From: Clostridia bacterium | Lineage (GTDB): Bacteria; Bacillota; Clostridia; Christensenellales; Aristaeellaceae | Reading direction: 5' to 3' | NCBI GenBank assembly: GCA_017428385.1 | Contig: JAFRQX010000025.1 | Coordinates: forward strand, 1 to 64,000 | Length of the DNA stretch: 64,000 bases | In this document: positions 50,243-58,406 of the stretch, one piece after another | How the letters are laid out: each line of letters starts with the position of its first letter | Numbering within the stretch: the stretch's first letter is position 1 | The notes under the pieces: generated by a model | Told to the model about the DNA's origin: nothing | The model's input: only the letters and a program-made list of their open reading frames with translations | The model's database searches: none | Position numbers and translations under genes: made by a program

Positions 50243-50863
50243 TTATGCGTTTCCTCCTATCTCACAGAAGGCTTTCAGGATCCGAAGACCCACTTCCCCG
50301 CTTTTTTCCGGGTGGAACTGACAGCCGAATACATTGCCGCAGCCCACACATGCCGTCAGGTCTGCGCCGTATTCTGTCACAGCCAGCAGGCTCTCCTCGC
50401 AGTTCACCGCGCTGTAGGAATGGACGAAATATACATACTCGCCTTCCCGGGTGTATTTCAGCAAGGGAGAATCCTTCACAATCCTCAGGGCATTCCAGCC
50501 CATCTGGGGGATTTTCAGCCCTTCCGGAATCCGTTCCGCAATAGAACGAATCTCGCCTCTCAGAAGACCGAGCCCTTCATGCTCGCCGTATTCATAGCTG
50601 CGTTCAAACAGCATCTGCATACCAAGGCACACACCCATCAGCGGCTTCCCCTTGGCGGTTTCTTCTTTCACTGCCTTGTCCATACCGGAGGCACGCAGCT
50701 TTTCCGCCGCATCCTGGAAAGCGCCGACCCCGGGCAGAATCAGCCGGTCTGCCCTGCGGATCTCCTCAATATCGCTGGTCACCACAGCATCCTGTCCGAT
50801 GGCCGCAAACGAAGACCGCAGGGAGAACAGATTCCCGACGCCGTAGTCGATGATCGCAATCAT
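50243..50863 (-). CDS. hisH: imidazole glycerol phosphate synthase glutamine amidotransferase subunit HisH
   Basis: This 206-aa class I glutaminase supplies ammonia to HisF. The catalytic triad is Cys in MGVCLGMQMLF, and His and Glu in CQFHPEKSGEVG; the oxyanion strand is LPGVGAFQDA. The start is ATG 50863 (GGAG 7 nt upstream) which overlaps the hisB stop as TGATG; a GTG one codon earlier is less likely. Confidence 0.97.
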   Translation of the reverse strand: MIAIIDYGVGNLFSLRSSFAAIGQDAVVTSDIEEIRRADRLILPGVGAFQDAAEKLRASGMDKAVKEETAKGKPLMGVCLGMQMLFERSYEYGEHEGLGLLRGEIRSIAERIPEGLKIPQMGWNALRIVKDSPLLKYTREGEYVYFVHSYSAVNCEESLLAVTEYGADLTACVGCGNVFGCQFHPEKSGEVGLRILKAFCEIGGNA

Positions 50864-51450
50864 CACAGAACTCCTTTCGTTGAAGGAATTTCATCCGCAC
50901 AGGCCGGATCAATAGCCACGGCAGTCCGCAGGCTGCGGGCTATGCTCTTGAATGCTCCTTCAATAATGTGGTGGCTGTTGCCGCCGGCAAGCTGCCTGAT
51001 ATGCAGCGTGGCACAGGCATTGTGGGCCAGCGCCCGGAAAAATTCTTCCGTCAGTTCCGTATCAAAGGTACCGACCTTCTCAGCAGGGATCTGCAGGTCA
51101 TACACCAGCAGGCCGCGTCCGGAAAGATCCACAGCGCTGAGGATCAGACTCTCATCCATGGGCAGGATTGTGCTGCCATAGCGGACAATACCCTTTTTAT
51201 TCCCCAGGGCCTGCTCAAAAGCCTTGCCCAGGGCAATGCCGATATCTTCCACAGAGTGATGATCATCCACATAGGTGTCTCCCTTGCAGGAAACCTCCAG
51301 ATCGAAACGTCCGTGCCGGGCAAACAGCGTCAGCATGTGATCCAGGAAGCCCACACCGGTATCGATGACGTTCTTGCCTGTTCCATCCAGATCCAGCCTG
51401 ATCCGGATATCTGTTTCGCCGGTCTTGCGGCTTACTTCAGCCTGTCTCAT
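50863..51450 (-). CDS. hisB: imidazoleglycerol-phosphate dehydratase
   Basis: A 195-aa monofunctional IGPD that dehydrates imidazole glycerol phosphate using a di-Mn site. Metal ligands are in GFLDHMLTLFARHG, DDHHSVEDIGIALG and NSHHIIEGAFKS; the fold is the usual repeated half-domain. No N-terminal histidinol-phosphatase domain is fused, consistent with the PHP phosphatase at the end of the operon. It overlaps hisC by 4 bp. Confidence 0.98.
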   Translation of the reverse strand: MRQAEVSRKTGETDIRIRLDLDGTGKNVIDTGVGFLDHMLTLFARHGRFDLEVSCKGDTYVDDHHSVEDIGIALGKAFEQALGNKKGIVRYGSTILPMDESLILSAVDLSGRGLLVYDLQIPAEKVGTFDTELTEEFFRALAHNACATLHIRQLAGGNSHHIIEGAFKSIARSLRTAVAIDPACADEIPSTKGVL

Positions 51451-52511
51451 GCTTTTTCCTCCAATATCTGTTTGATGGCTGCTGTCAGTTTCTCCATCTG
51501 TTCGGGTGTACCGACGGTAATCCGGTTATAATCCTTGATCCTTTCCTTGCTGAAGTGACGGATCAGGATCCCCTTCTTTTTCAGTTCAAGATACAGATCC
51601 TCGCCGGATATATCCGGATGCCGGGCAAAGAGGAAATTGGTCTGCGAGGTCGTCATTTCAAAACCCAGTTCCCGAAGCGCTCTTTCGCTCCGGCTGCGGG
51701 TTTCCATAATAATCTCGCAGTTCTTCATATTATATTCATCCAGTTTCAGGCTGGCTACGCCGGCCGCGGATGTCAGGGAGTTGACGTTATAGGGGTTGAG
51801 GGAATACTTGATTGCGTTCAGGTCACGGATCAGTTCCGGATTGCCGATGCCCATTCCCAGCCGTGCGCCGGCCATGGAACGGGACTTGGAGAAGGTCTGT
51901 GTAACAAGCAGGTTGTCGTATTCCTTAATCAGCGGAACGCAGCTTTCCGCCCCGAAATCCACATACGCTTCATCCACAACCACCACATTATAGAGATTCT
52001 GCTTCAGGATCTCCTCGATTTCGCTTCGCCGCAGTGCAATGGCTGTCGGTGCGTTTGGATTGGCAATGAAGATGGTGCCCGCTTTCTGGAAATAATCACT
52101 GATGTCAATCGTCAGGTCTTCCTTCAGCGGAATCTCTTCATAGGGGACTTGGTTGATATCCGCAAAAACCGGATAAAATCCATACGTGATATCCGCGAAG
52201 TAGGCCGGCGTATGTTTGTCACAAAAAGCCATGAAGGCAAAATTGAGGATCTCGTCTGAGCCGTTGGTCATCAGCAGCTCATCCGGAGATACATTCAGCC
52301 TTTCCGCCAGGGTTTTCCTCAGCTCCACACATTCCGTATCAGAGTAGAGATACAGCTTGTCGCTGGCCTTCCTGACCGCCTCGGCCACTTCCGGCAGCGG
52401 CGGATAGGGATTCTCATTCGTATTCAGCTTGATATATTTCTGCTCTCTCGGCTGCTCACCGGGAGTATACGGTTCCAGATCTTTATACTTATCTGAAAAG
52501 AACCGGCTCAT
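51447..52511 (-). CDS. hisC: histidinol-phosphate aminotransferase
   Basis: The 354-aa PLP-dependent class II aminotransferase makes histidinol phosphate. NTNENPYPPLP, TNGSDEILNFAF, FIANPNAPTAI (substrate/cofactor loop), VVDEAYVDFG (PLP-pyridine Asp) and TQTFSKSRSMAGARLG with the Schiff-base Lys are present. The C-terminal domain has TNFLFAR. It overlaps hisB by 4 bp and follows hisD by 35 bp. Confidence 0.97.
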   Translation of the reverse strand: MSRFFSDKYKDLEPYTPGEQPREQKYIKLNTNENPYPPLPEVAEAVRKASDKLYLYSDTECVELRKTLAERLNVSPDELLMTNGSDEILNFAFMAFCDKHTPAYFADITYGFYPVFADINQVPYEEIPLKEDLTIDISDYFQKAGTIFIANPNAPTAIALRRSEIEEILKQNLYNVVVVDEAYVDFGAESCVPLIKEYDNLLVTQTFSKSRSMAGARLGMGIGNPELIRDLNAIKYSLNPYNVNSLTSAAGVASLKLDEYNMKNCEIIMETRSRSERALRELGFEMTTSQTNFLFARHPDISGEDLYLELKKKGILIRHFSKERIKDYNRITVGTPEQMEKLTAAIKQILEEKA

Positions 52512-52546
52512 TTTCTCTCCCCATCCTTCCCGATCAATAACGTTGT

Positions 52547-53830
52547 TTATGCTTCGCTTTCCATTGTACGGATAACCGCGCTCCTCGCGTGCCCTGTCAG
52601 GCCTTCCATCCTGGCGAAAGCCGCCACGTCTTCCGCAACAGCTGCCAGTGCGTCCCTGGTGAAATAAGTATACTGTGTTTTCTTCACAAAGTCATCCACC
52701 GAAAGAGGACTGGAGAATTTGGCGGTTCCTTGTGTCGGCAGCGTGTGGTTCGGTCCGGCAAGATAATCCCCCAGTGCTTCCGGACAGTTGCGTCCGAGGA
52801 AAACCGATCCGGCATGCCGGATGCTGTCCAGCCAGTCAAACGGATTATCCACACACAGCTCCAGGTGTTCCGGCGCAATCTCGTTGGCAATGTCAATAAC
52901 CGTTCTCAGGTCGTCCGCCACAATGATCTTGCCGTTGTTATCAATAGAAATCCGGGCAATCTCAGCCCGGTCCAGCTGCGGAATCTGTTTTTCCAGTTCA
53001 TCCCGCACCTTTTCAGCCAGCTCCATGGAATCGGTCACCAGCACGGCACTGGCCACCTTATCATGTTCCGCCTGGCTCAGCAGGTCTGCCGCCAGGTATG
53101 CGGGATTGGATTTGCCGTCAGCTGCCACCAGGATTTCACTGGGGCCTGCAATCATATCAATGGAAACAACACCGTAAACCTGCCGCTTGGCTTCCGCAAC
53201 GAATGCGTTGCCGGGGCCGACAATTTTATCTGTTTTCGGCACGGATTCCGTTCCGTATGCCAGTGCCGCAATCGCCTGCGCACCGCCAGCTTTCACAACA
53301 CGATCCGCTCCGGCCACTTTCGCCGCAGCGAGGATCGCCGCGTTGATTTTTCCATCTTTTCCGGGGGGAGTGGTCAGCACCACTTCCTTTACGCCGGCTA
53401 TTTTCGCCGGAATCACATCCATCAGCACTGTAGAGGAAAGCGGAGCTGTTCCGCCTGGCACATAAATACCGGCCCGATCCACCGGAATAACCTTCTGGCC
53501 CATCACCACGCCGGGCTCATCATTTATAATGAAGGAATTACGCACCTGCCGGCTGTGGAACTTCCGGATATTGGCGGCAGCCTTCTCCAGGATGGCCATG
53601 AACTCGGGAGTAATCTGAGTCAGCGCCTCTTCCATTTCCTCGGGCGTCACCAGCACGCTTTCCAGTTTCGCACCGTCATATTTTTCCGTATATTCAAGCA
53701 GGGCTTCGTCTCCCCGTTCCCGTACATTACGGATAATCTCTGCGACCTTGTCGGTCACATTCACAGTGGGCATGGCCCGGGCGAAGATCTCATCATTGGA
53801 TACCTCACCGTATTTCATAATCCGGATCAT
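52547..53830 (-). CDS. hisD: histidinol dehydrogenase
   Basis: At 427 aa it oxidises histidinol to histidine in two NAD-dependent steps. PVDRAGIYVPGGTAPLSSTV, GGAQAIAALAYGTESVPK, VGPGNAFVAEAKR, DMIAGPSEILV and QAEHDKVASAVLVT (zinc and catalytic His) and NHTLPT near the C-terminus mark the family. It overlaps hisG (ATGA). Full length. Confidence 0.98.
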   Translation of the reverse strand: MIRIMKYGEVSNDEIFARAMPTVNVTDKVAEIIRNVRERGDEALLEYTEKYDGAKLESVLVTPEEMEEALTQITPEFMAILEKAAANIRKFHSRQVRNSFIINDEPGVVMGQKVIPVDRAGIYVPGGTAPLSSTVLMDVIPAKIAGVKEVVLTTPPGKDGKINAAILAAAKVAGADRVVKAGGAQAIAALAYGTESVPKTDKIVGPGNAFVAEAKRQVYGVVSIDMIAGPSEILVAADGKSNPAYLAADLLSQAEHDKVASAVLVTDSMELAEKVRDELEKQIPQLDRAEIARISIDNNGKIIVADDLRTVIDIANEIAPEHLELCVDNPFDWLDSIRHAGSVFLGRNCPEALGDYLAGPNHTLPTQGTAKFSSPLSVDDFVKKTQYTYFTRDALAAVAEDVAAFARMEGLTGHARSAVIRTMESEA

Positions 53831-54453
53831 GCTTCCTGCACTTCCTTTCTCAGTCCCTCAGTCAGTCGTTCAATCTGTTCTGTCCGGAATTTAAAACCGG
53901 ACTTATTGGCGATCAGCCGTGCCGAAATCGGGACAATCTCCTCGATCACAGAGAGATTATTCTCCCGCAGGGTGGTGCCTGTTTCCACGATATCCACAAT
54001 CACGTCTGACAATCCGAGAATCGGGGCGATCTCGATGGAACCGTTCAGGTGGATGATGTCGATATCCCGGCCAACGGATGTGTAATAATCCCTGGCAATG
54101 CGGGAAAACTTTGTGGCAACCCGCAGCGTCCGGTTCATATCATCCCGGAATCCAGCCGGTGCAGCCACCGCCATGCGGCATTTCCCCACGTTCAGATCCA
54201 GCAGTTCATAAACGTCCGGGCGGTACTCCAGCAGGATATCCTTTCCGGCAACGCCGATATCGGCTGCACCGCGTTCCACATAAATCGCCACGTCAGAGGG
54301 CTTTACCCAGAAGTACCTGACGCCCGCTTCCTCATTGTCAAAAATCAGTTTCCGGCTGTTTTCCATCAGTGCGGGGCATTCAAAACCTGCTTTTGCGAAC
54401 ATGACATATACTTTTTCGCCCAGTCTTCCCTTGGGCAGCGCAATATTAAGCAC
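53827..54453 (-). CDS. hisG: ATP phosphoribosyltransferase, short form
   Basis: This 208-aa short-form HisG carries out the first committed step, joining PRPP to ATP. It has the two-domain core (IALPKGRLGEKV, DVAIYVERGAADIGVAGKD, VDIVETGTTLRENNL) but lacks the ~80-residue C-terminal regulatory domain of the long form. Short forms need HisZ, which is encoded directly upstream and overlaps by 8 bp. Confidence 0.97.
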   Translation of the reverse strand: MLNIALPKGRLGEKVYVMFAKAGFECPALMENSRKLIFDNEEAGVRYFWVKPSDVAIYVERGAADIGVAGKDILLEYRPDVYELLDLNVGKCRMAVAAPAGFRDDMNRTLRVATKFSRIARDYYTSVGRDIDIIHLNGSIEIAPILGLSDVIVDIVETGTTLRENNLSVIEEIVPISARLIANKSGFKFRTEQIERLTEGLRKEVQEA

Positions 54454-55393
54454 GGAAGTTTTCCTCCTCTGTCAGTCTTTCCAGCATGTCCAGGAATACG
54501 GCAAATCCGATTGCCCGGTCCTTCCTGCCCATTTTTCTCATCAGCGCGTCGTACTGTCCGCCGGAAAGCACGCTGCCGGGGATACCGCTGATAAAGCCTT
54601 TAAAAGCAATCCCATTATAATACTTCACGTCGCCGGTGGCGGAGAAATCAATCTGGATCCTGTCCTCAATATCACTGCCCGTGAATCCTGCTACCGCCCG
54701 GCCGAGCTGATCTGCCATCTCTCCGGCTCCGTACTCCTCGGCCAGTGCGCGGATTTTAGGCATCACTGTGCGCGGTGTTCCATACAGTCCCAGCAGTTCT
54801 TTCAGTGCGTTCTCTGCGCCTTCCGAAATACCGTTATCCCGGCACACCCGGCTGATTCCGTGGAGATTTTTCTGGCCGGCGCATTCCAGGATGGCCTTTT
54901 TCACCGACTGATCCGGAGCAATGGCATCCACAAACGCGTTCAGAATACCCACATGGCTGATCTCCAGCACAAAATCCTCTGAGCAAAGCTTCAGACTCTC
55001 CGCTGCCAGCTTCAGCACCTCCGCAATGCAGGCACCGTCAACATTACCCATGCATTCCAGGCCCACCTGCGTCTGTTCCCTGAAGCCGTCCGCCGCAGCG
55101 GAAACGCGGTATACATTTTCATGGTAATAAAGCTTCTGGAGCATGCCGGGTGTATCTTTCCGGTTCTTGACGATGGAAAGCGTCACGTCGGGTTTCAGCG
55201 CCATCAGGCGTCCATTTGTATCTGTAAAGGTGATAACACCCTCTGAGAACAGGAAATCCTTGTTCCGGCTGTAAAGATCATATTCTTCAAACTTGCTCAT
55301 CCGGTAGCGCTCATATCCGTATCCGGAATACAGGGAACGAAGGCGGAAACTGATCCTCTCCTGTCCGTTCATTACGCTGTCGTCAATCTGCAT
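54446..55393 (-). CDS. hisZ: ATP phosphoribosyltransferase regulatory subunit
   Basis: A 315-aa paralogue of histidyl-tRNA synthetase that activates short-form HisG and senses histidine. The class II fold is clear (SLYSGYGYERYRMSKFEEYD, MALKPDVTLSIVKN as motif 2, SGGQYDALMRKMG as motif 3 region), but the anticodon domain is absent. The start is ATG 55393, 7 nt after GGAGG; an earlier ATG at 55399 lies almost on that site. First gene of the operon. Confidence 0.94.
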   Translation of the reverse strand: MQIDDSVMNGQERISFRLRSLYSGYGYERYRMSKFEEYDLYSRNKDFLFSEGVITFTDTNGRLMALKPDVTLSIVKNRKDTPGMLQKLYYHENVYRVSAAADGFREQTQVGLECMGNVDGACIAEVLKLAAESLKLCSEDFVLEISHVGILNAFVDAIAPDQSVKKAILECAGQKNLHGISRVCRDNGISEGAENALKELLGLYGTPRTVMPKIRALAEEYGAGEMADQLGRAVAGFTGSDIEDRIQIDFSATGDVKYYNGIAFKGFISGIPGSVLSGGQYDALMRKMGRKDRAIGFAVFLDMLERLTEEENFRA

Positions 55394-55446
55394 GTTCATT
55401 CCTCCATGGTCACGAATCGGTCCGAAAACCGGCTCTTGAAAAATTT

Positions 55447-55475
55447 CTTTACCATGATAATGCTTTACCGTGATA
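55447..55475 (-). promoter_or_regulatory. tandem operator-like repeats at the histidine promoter
   Basis: TATCATGGTAAAG and TATCACGGTAAAG (minus strand) lie 16 bp apart at 55447-55459 and 55463-55475, covering the -10 and the spacer. A third TTTACC core is at 55490-55495. Such placement would block polymerase when bound. A TrpR-like HisR/YerC regulator is one candidate from family knowledge; no regulator gene is in the window. No T-box signature was found in the leader. Confidence 0.6.
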
Positions 55476-55482
55476 AAGTCAA
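55454..55482 (-). promoter_or_regulatory. promoter of the histidine operon
   Basis: Minus-strand -35 TTGACT (55477-55482), 17-bp spacer, -10 TATCAT (55454-55459), leaving a leader of about 55 nt before hisZ. Confidence 0.75.
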
Positions 55483-55582
55483 GGTTTTTTTTACCACAAT
55501 ATGTTGTAGGGGCATATTCTTTAAGTAACTATTTCGTTGTTTTTCGATAATATTTTCGTAAATAATTCTTCAAAAAGGGTTT

Positions 55583-55617
55583 TCAATTTGAAAAATATTG
55601 TATATAATCATTGTGGT
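55583..55617 (+). promoter_or_regulatory. possible promoter of the SH3-repeat gene
   Basis: Plus-strand -10 TATAAT in GTATATAATCA (about 55602-55607); the best -35 is TTTTCA 17 bp upstream, which is weak. The surrounding region is strongly AT-rich. Confidence 0.45.
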
Positions 55618-55654
55618 TTTTCATAGTGGTATTACTTTATGGGAGGGAACTCTG

Positions 55655-56869
55655 ATGAAGAAACGTTTGATTGCACTGCTGCTGGTGCTTGCCCTGCTGA
55701 TTCCGGTCGGGGTAGCTTCTGCTGCAACCTGGTACCGGGTTAACACCTCTTCTCTGAAGGTGCGTTACCTGCCGGATGACAGCGCCAATGTGCTCGGCAG
55801 TTACCGGAAGGACTACGCCTGCACCGTTTCCAGCACAAAAGACGGCTGGTCTTATGTGACTTTCTCCAACGGTACAGAAGGTTACGTCCTTGCCAAGTAC
55901 ATTACCAAGGCCAGCTCTTATAAAGCCTGGGTCACCAAGGATGATACTTCCATGCGCAAGGGCCCGGATGGAAACTTCTCCGCAATCGCTACCCTTGCCA
56001 AGGGCACAAAGGTGACCGTTCTTTCCCATGGTTCCAAGTATGACTATGTCAGCGCCGGAGATCTGGGAAGCGGTTATATCATGAATGGACTGCTCAGCAA
56101 AAAGCAGGTGAAGGCTTCCGGAAACGCATCCACCTCCAACGTGGCTTCCGACGCAAACTATACCGCATATGTTTTCAACGCAGGCGCCCGTACGGTGAAC
56201 CTTCGTCAGTCCGCCAGCACAAATTCTCCCGTCATCGCCACCTATCCCTCCGGCACACAGGTACAGGTGATTTACCACAGTGTGGAGTGGGATAAGGTTC
56301 AGGTGGACGGCAATGAAGGCTGGATGATGACTCGTTTCCTCTCTACCAGCGTTCCTGCTCCGACTCCTGTTGTGGATCCTTCCCTTACCGCAAATCCGGA
56401 AGGCGGCACTTCCTATACTGCTTACGTAGTCAGCGCCAACAAGAAGTCGGTTCACGTCCGCAAGGGTAATTCCAAGGGCTACTCCGTTATCTTCGATGTT
56501 CCCTACGGCGCTCCTGTAGCGGTTCTGAAGCATGACACAAAGTGGGACTACATCCAGTACAATGGCCAGAAAGGCTACATGGACAACAGCTTCCTGCAGC
56601 TTGCCGCTCCCGGCGACGCTCCCGCCATTGAAACAATGGATCCTTCCGCCACTCCCGCTCCGAAGCAGGAGTTCCAGCCCTACACCACCACCGTTAATAT
56701 CAATGACCTGAACTTCCACAAGCAGAAGGGTGACTGGTCCTCCAACGTTGATGGCGTCGGCCGTCTGCAGGAGGGCGACACGGTTGAAGTTCTGGCGATT
56801 TCCGGCGATTGGGCCAAGGTTAAGTACAACGGCTATACCGGCTGGGTGCACAAGAAGTTCCTCAACTGA
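55655..56869 (+). CDS. secreted protein with five bacterial SH3 repeats
   Basis: The 404-aa exported protein has a signal peptide (MKKRLIALLLVLALLIPVGVASA). Five SH3_3/SH3b-type repeats are recognised by the core words SSLKVRYLPD, DTSMRKGPDG, RTVNLRQSAS, KSVHVRKGNS and NDLNFHKQKG, each followed by a hydrophobic VxVL and a GW or GY turn. Pro/Thr-rich linkers separate the later repeats. Such proteins bind cell-wall peptides or surface polymers; no catalytic domain is present. GGGAGGG is about 8 nt before the ATG. It is divergent from the histidine operon. Confidence 0.9.
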   Translation: MKKRLIALLLVLALLIPVGVASAATWYRVNTSSLKVRYLPDDSANVLGSYRKDYACTVSSTKDGWSYVTFSNGTEGYVLAKYITKASSYKAWVTKDDTSMRKGPDGNFSAIATLAKGTKVTVLSHGSKYDYVSAGDLGSGYIMNGLLSKKQVKASGNASTSNVASDANYTAYVFNAGARTVNLRQSASTNSPVIATYPSGTQVQVIYHSVEWDKVQVDGNEGWMMTRFLSTSVPAPTPVVDPSLTANPEGGTSYTAYVVSANKKSVHVRKGNSKGYSVIFDVPYGAPVAVLKHDTKWDYIQYNGQKGYMDNSFLQLAAPGDAPAIETMDPSATPAPKQEFQPYTTTVNINDLNFHKQKGDWSSNVDGVGRLQEGDTVEVLAISGDWAKVKYNGYTGWVHKKFLN

Positions 56870-56880
56870 GGATTGGTCAT

Positions 56881-57138
56881 ATGAAGAACAGAAAATCCGG
56901 TGCCGTTTCCCTGTTTCTTGGCCTGCTGTTGATTGTGATCTTCGGTGTTGGCCTGACAGTGGAACAGAATCCCACCGCATTGGTGCAGCCAAAGAAGTAT
57001 GATCATGCTCTGCTGCAGTTCGGAACCTTTTGTTCCGCAATTTGGCTTCCGGCCGGTATCATCGGAATTCCTCTTTTCCTCTTCTCTCTGATCAAAAGCC
57101 TGATTCAGGAACACAGAGCAAATAGAGAGGATCAATAA
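56881..57138 (+). CDS. small two-helix membrane protein, 85 aa
   Basis: A family is not recognised. Two hydrophobic stretches (about 9-26 and 50-71) and charged ends (MKNRKSG and IQEHRANREDQ) suggest an integral membrane hairpin. GAGG lies 11 nt before the ATG, overlapping the end of the SH3 gene region. It starts 11 bp after that gene and ends at a strong terminator, so it is probably co-transcribed and may assist the secreted protein. Confidence 0.75.
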   Translation: MKNRKSGAVSLFLGLLLIVIFGVGLTVEQNPTALVQPKKYDHALLQFGTFCSAIWLPAGIIGIPLFLFSLIKSLIQEHRANREDQ

Positions 57139-57149
57139 AACCAAACAAC

Positions 57150-57187
57150 ATTGGAGCGCGGTTCATCAGAACCGCGCTCCATTTGTT
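57150..57187. terminator. terminator between converging genes
   Basis: Perfect 12-bp stem GGAGCGCGGTTC / GAACCGCGCTCC with an ATCA loop, followed on the plus strand by ATTTGTT. It separates the small membrane protein gene from the BMP gene. Confidence 0.88.
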
Positions 57188-57194
57188 ATAAGTA

Positions 57195-57210
57195 TTAATT
57201 GTTCATTGTT
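57195..57210. repeat. second copy of the 15-mer intergenic word
   Basis: TTAATTGTTCATTGTT directly follows the stop of the minus-strand BMP gene, next to a terminator. The same TAATTGTTCATTGTT occurs at 5188-5202. Confidence 0.55.
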
Positions 57211-57212
57211 TT

Positions 57213-58406
57213 TCAGTTTTCCACGGTGATGCATTCCTTCAGAACGTATCCGAAGGACGGATTGGAGGAATACTGGTTTTCGGTATATCCTGCATTCAGA
57301 TCAATGATATTTGCCGGATTCAGGGGATTGACGCCTGTATAGTTTCCGCTGAAGACTTTTGTCTTCCCTTTGATCAGGTTCTCAATCGCGTTGTCAATCT
57401 TCTCCTTTGTACCCTCCGCTGCGATTGATTTGTTCAGTTCCAGAAGTTCCACCCAGCCGTTCTCAAAACCGGCACTCATATCCCGTCCATGTGCGTGTGC
57501 TTCCACAGTATTCTCTATTTTTTCGCCCTTGATGACCGCTTTTACCGCCTGGATTACATAAGGCGCCCAGTTTGTCCGGACGCTGCACAGCGCACAGGAC
57601 GGAGCAACATCCATCATGCTTTGATGGTATCCCACATGATAGACGCTTCTCCCGGATGCCGCTGCTTCCTCGCAGGCTATGGCAGAGGCCATCGTATTGA
57701 CATGCTGCGCAATGATCACACAGCCCTCATTGATCAGCTCCCGTGTCTGTTCCTTTTCCTCCGCATAATTGCTCCAGCTGCCTGTATAACGAACCCGCAT
57801 TGTCGCTTCAGGCGCCACGCTGCGCACACCCAGCAGGAAAGCCGTATATCCCGAAATAACCTCTGTGCTTGCATTTGCCCCAACATATCCTACCAATGCG
57901 TCCCGCGGCAGCAACGCTCCGTTATCCAGGAGCTGCCGCAGCTTCATACCGGCAGCAATACCGCTCACATAGCGTGCCTGGTATATTTCTCCGTTAAAGG
58001 TATGATAGTTTTCTGTTGTGCCGTCCAGGCTGATTGTCGGCATGGAAATCTGGCAGAACTGTACGTCCGGGAATTCCCTGGCCAATGTCACAGGAATATC
58101 GGAATCCAGGTTGATAAAGATAATCCTGACACCTTCCCGGATCAGATCCCGTATGGGCTGTTCTGAATCCCGGCTGTGCACATTGCTCTTATAGAGAACC
58201 TCAACTTTGTCACCGTATTCCTCTTCGAGTGCGTGTTGTGCTTTGGCAAAGTTTGCCGTATAGGGTGTACTCTCATCTTCGGAATAGACAAAACCCACGC
58301 GGGTCACATTGATCTTCGGGGAGTTGTTCCAGAATCCGGTCAGGAAAGACACAGCCGCCAGTACAATCACACAGATGATGACGGTCAGCACAATTTTTTT
58401 CATCAT
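57213..58406 (-). CDS. BMP family extracytoplasmic ligand-binding protein
   Basis: The 397-aa protein has an N-terminal membrane anchor or signal (KIVLTVIICVIVLAAVSFL) without an obvious lipobox, and a basic membrane protein fold (PF02608): VTRVGFVYSEDES, REGVRIIFINLDSDI, YVSGIAAGMK, VGYVGANASTEVISGYTAF and ACEEAAASGRSVYHVGYH. BMP proteins bind purine nucleosides or related small molecules. No ABC permease follows. It overlaps the end of the HD-GYP receptor gene by 4 bp, with GGGAGGG 6 nt before the ATG, so it may serve the receptor rather than transport. Confidence 0.87.
   Translation of the reverse strand: MMKKIVLTVIICVIVLAAVSFLTGFWNNSPKINVTRVGFVYSEDESTPYTANFAKAQHALEEEYGDKVEVLYKSNVHSRDSEQPIRDLIREGVRIIFINLDSDIPVTLAREFPDVQFCQISMPTISLDGTTENYHTFNGEIYQARYVSGIAAGMKLRQLLDNGALLPRDALVGYVGANASTEVISGYTAFLLGVRSVAPEATMRVRYTGSWSNYAEEKEQTRELINEGCVIIAQHVNTMASAIACEEAAASGRSVYHVGYHQSMMDVAPSCALCSVRTNWAPYVIQAVKAVIKGEKIENTVEAHAHGRDMSAGFENGWVELLELNKSIAAEGTKEKIDNAIENLIKGKTKVFSGNYTGVNPLNPANIIDLNAGYTENQYSSNPSFGYVLKECITVEN

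Noticed and set aside
55394..55446. T-box or his attenuator leader
   Set aside because: No T-box antiterminator signature, no run of His codons in a leader peptide and no terminator hairpin in the short leader.
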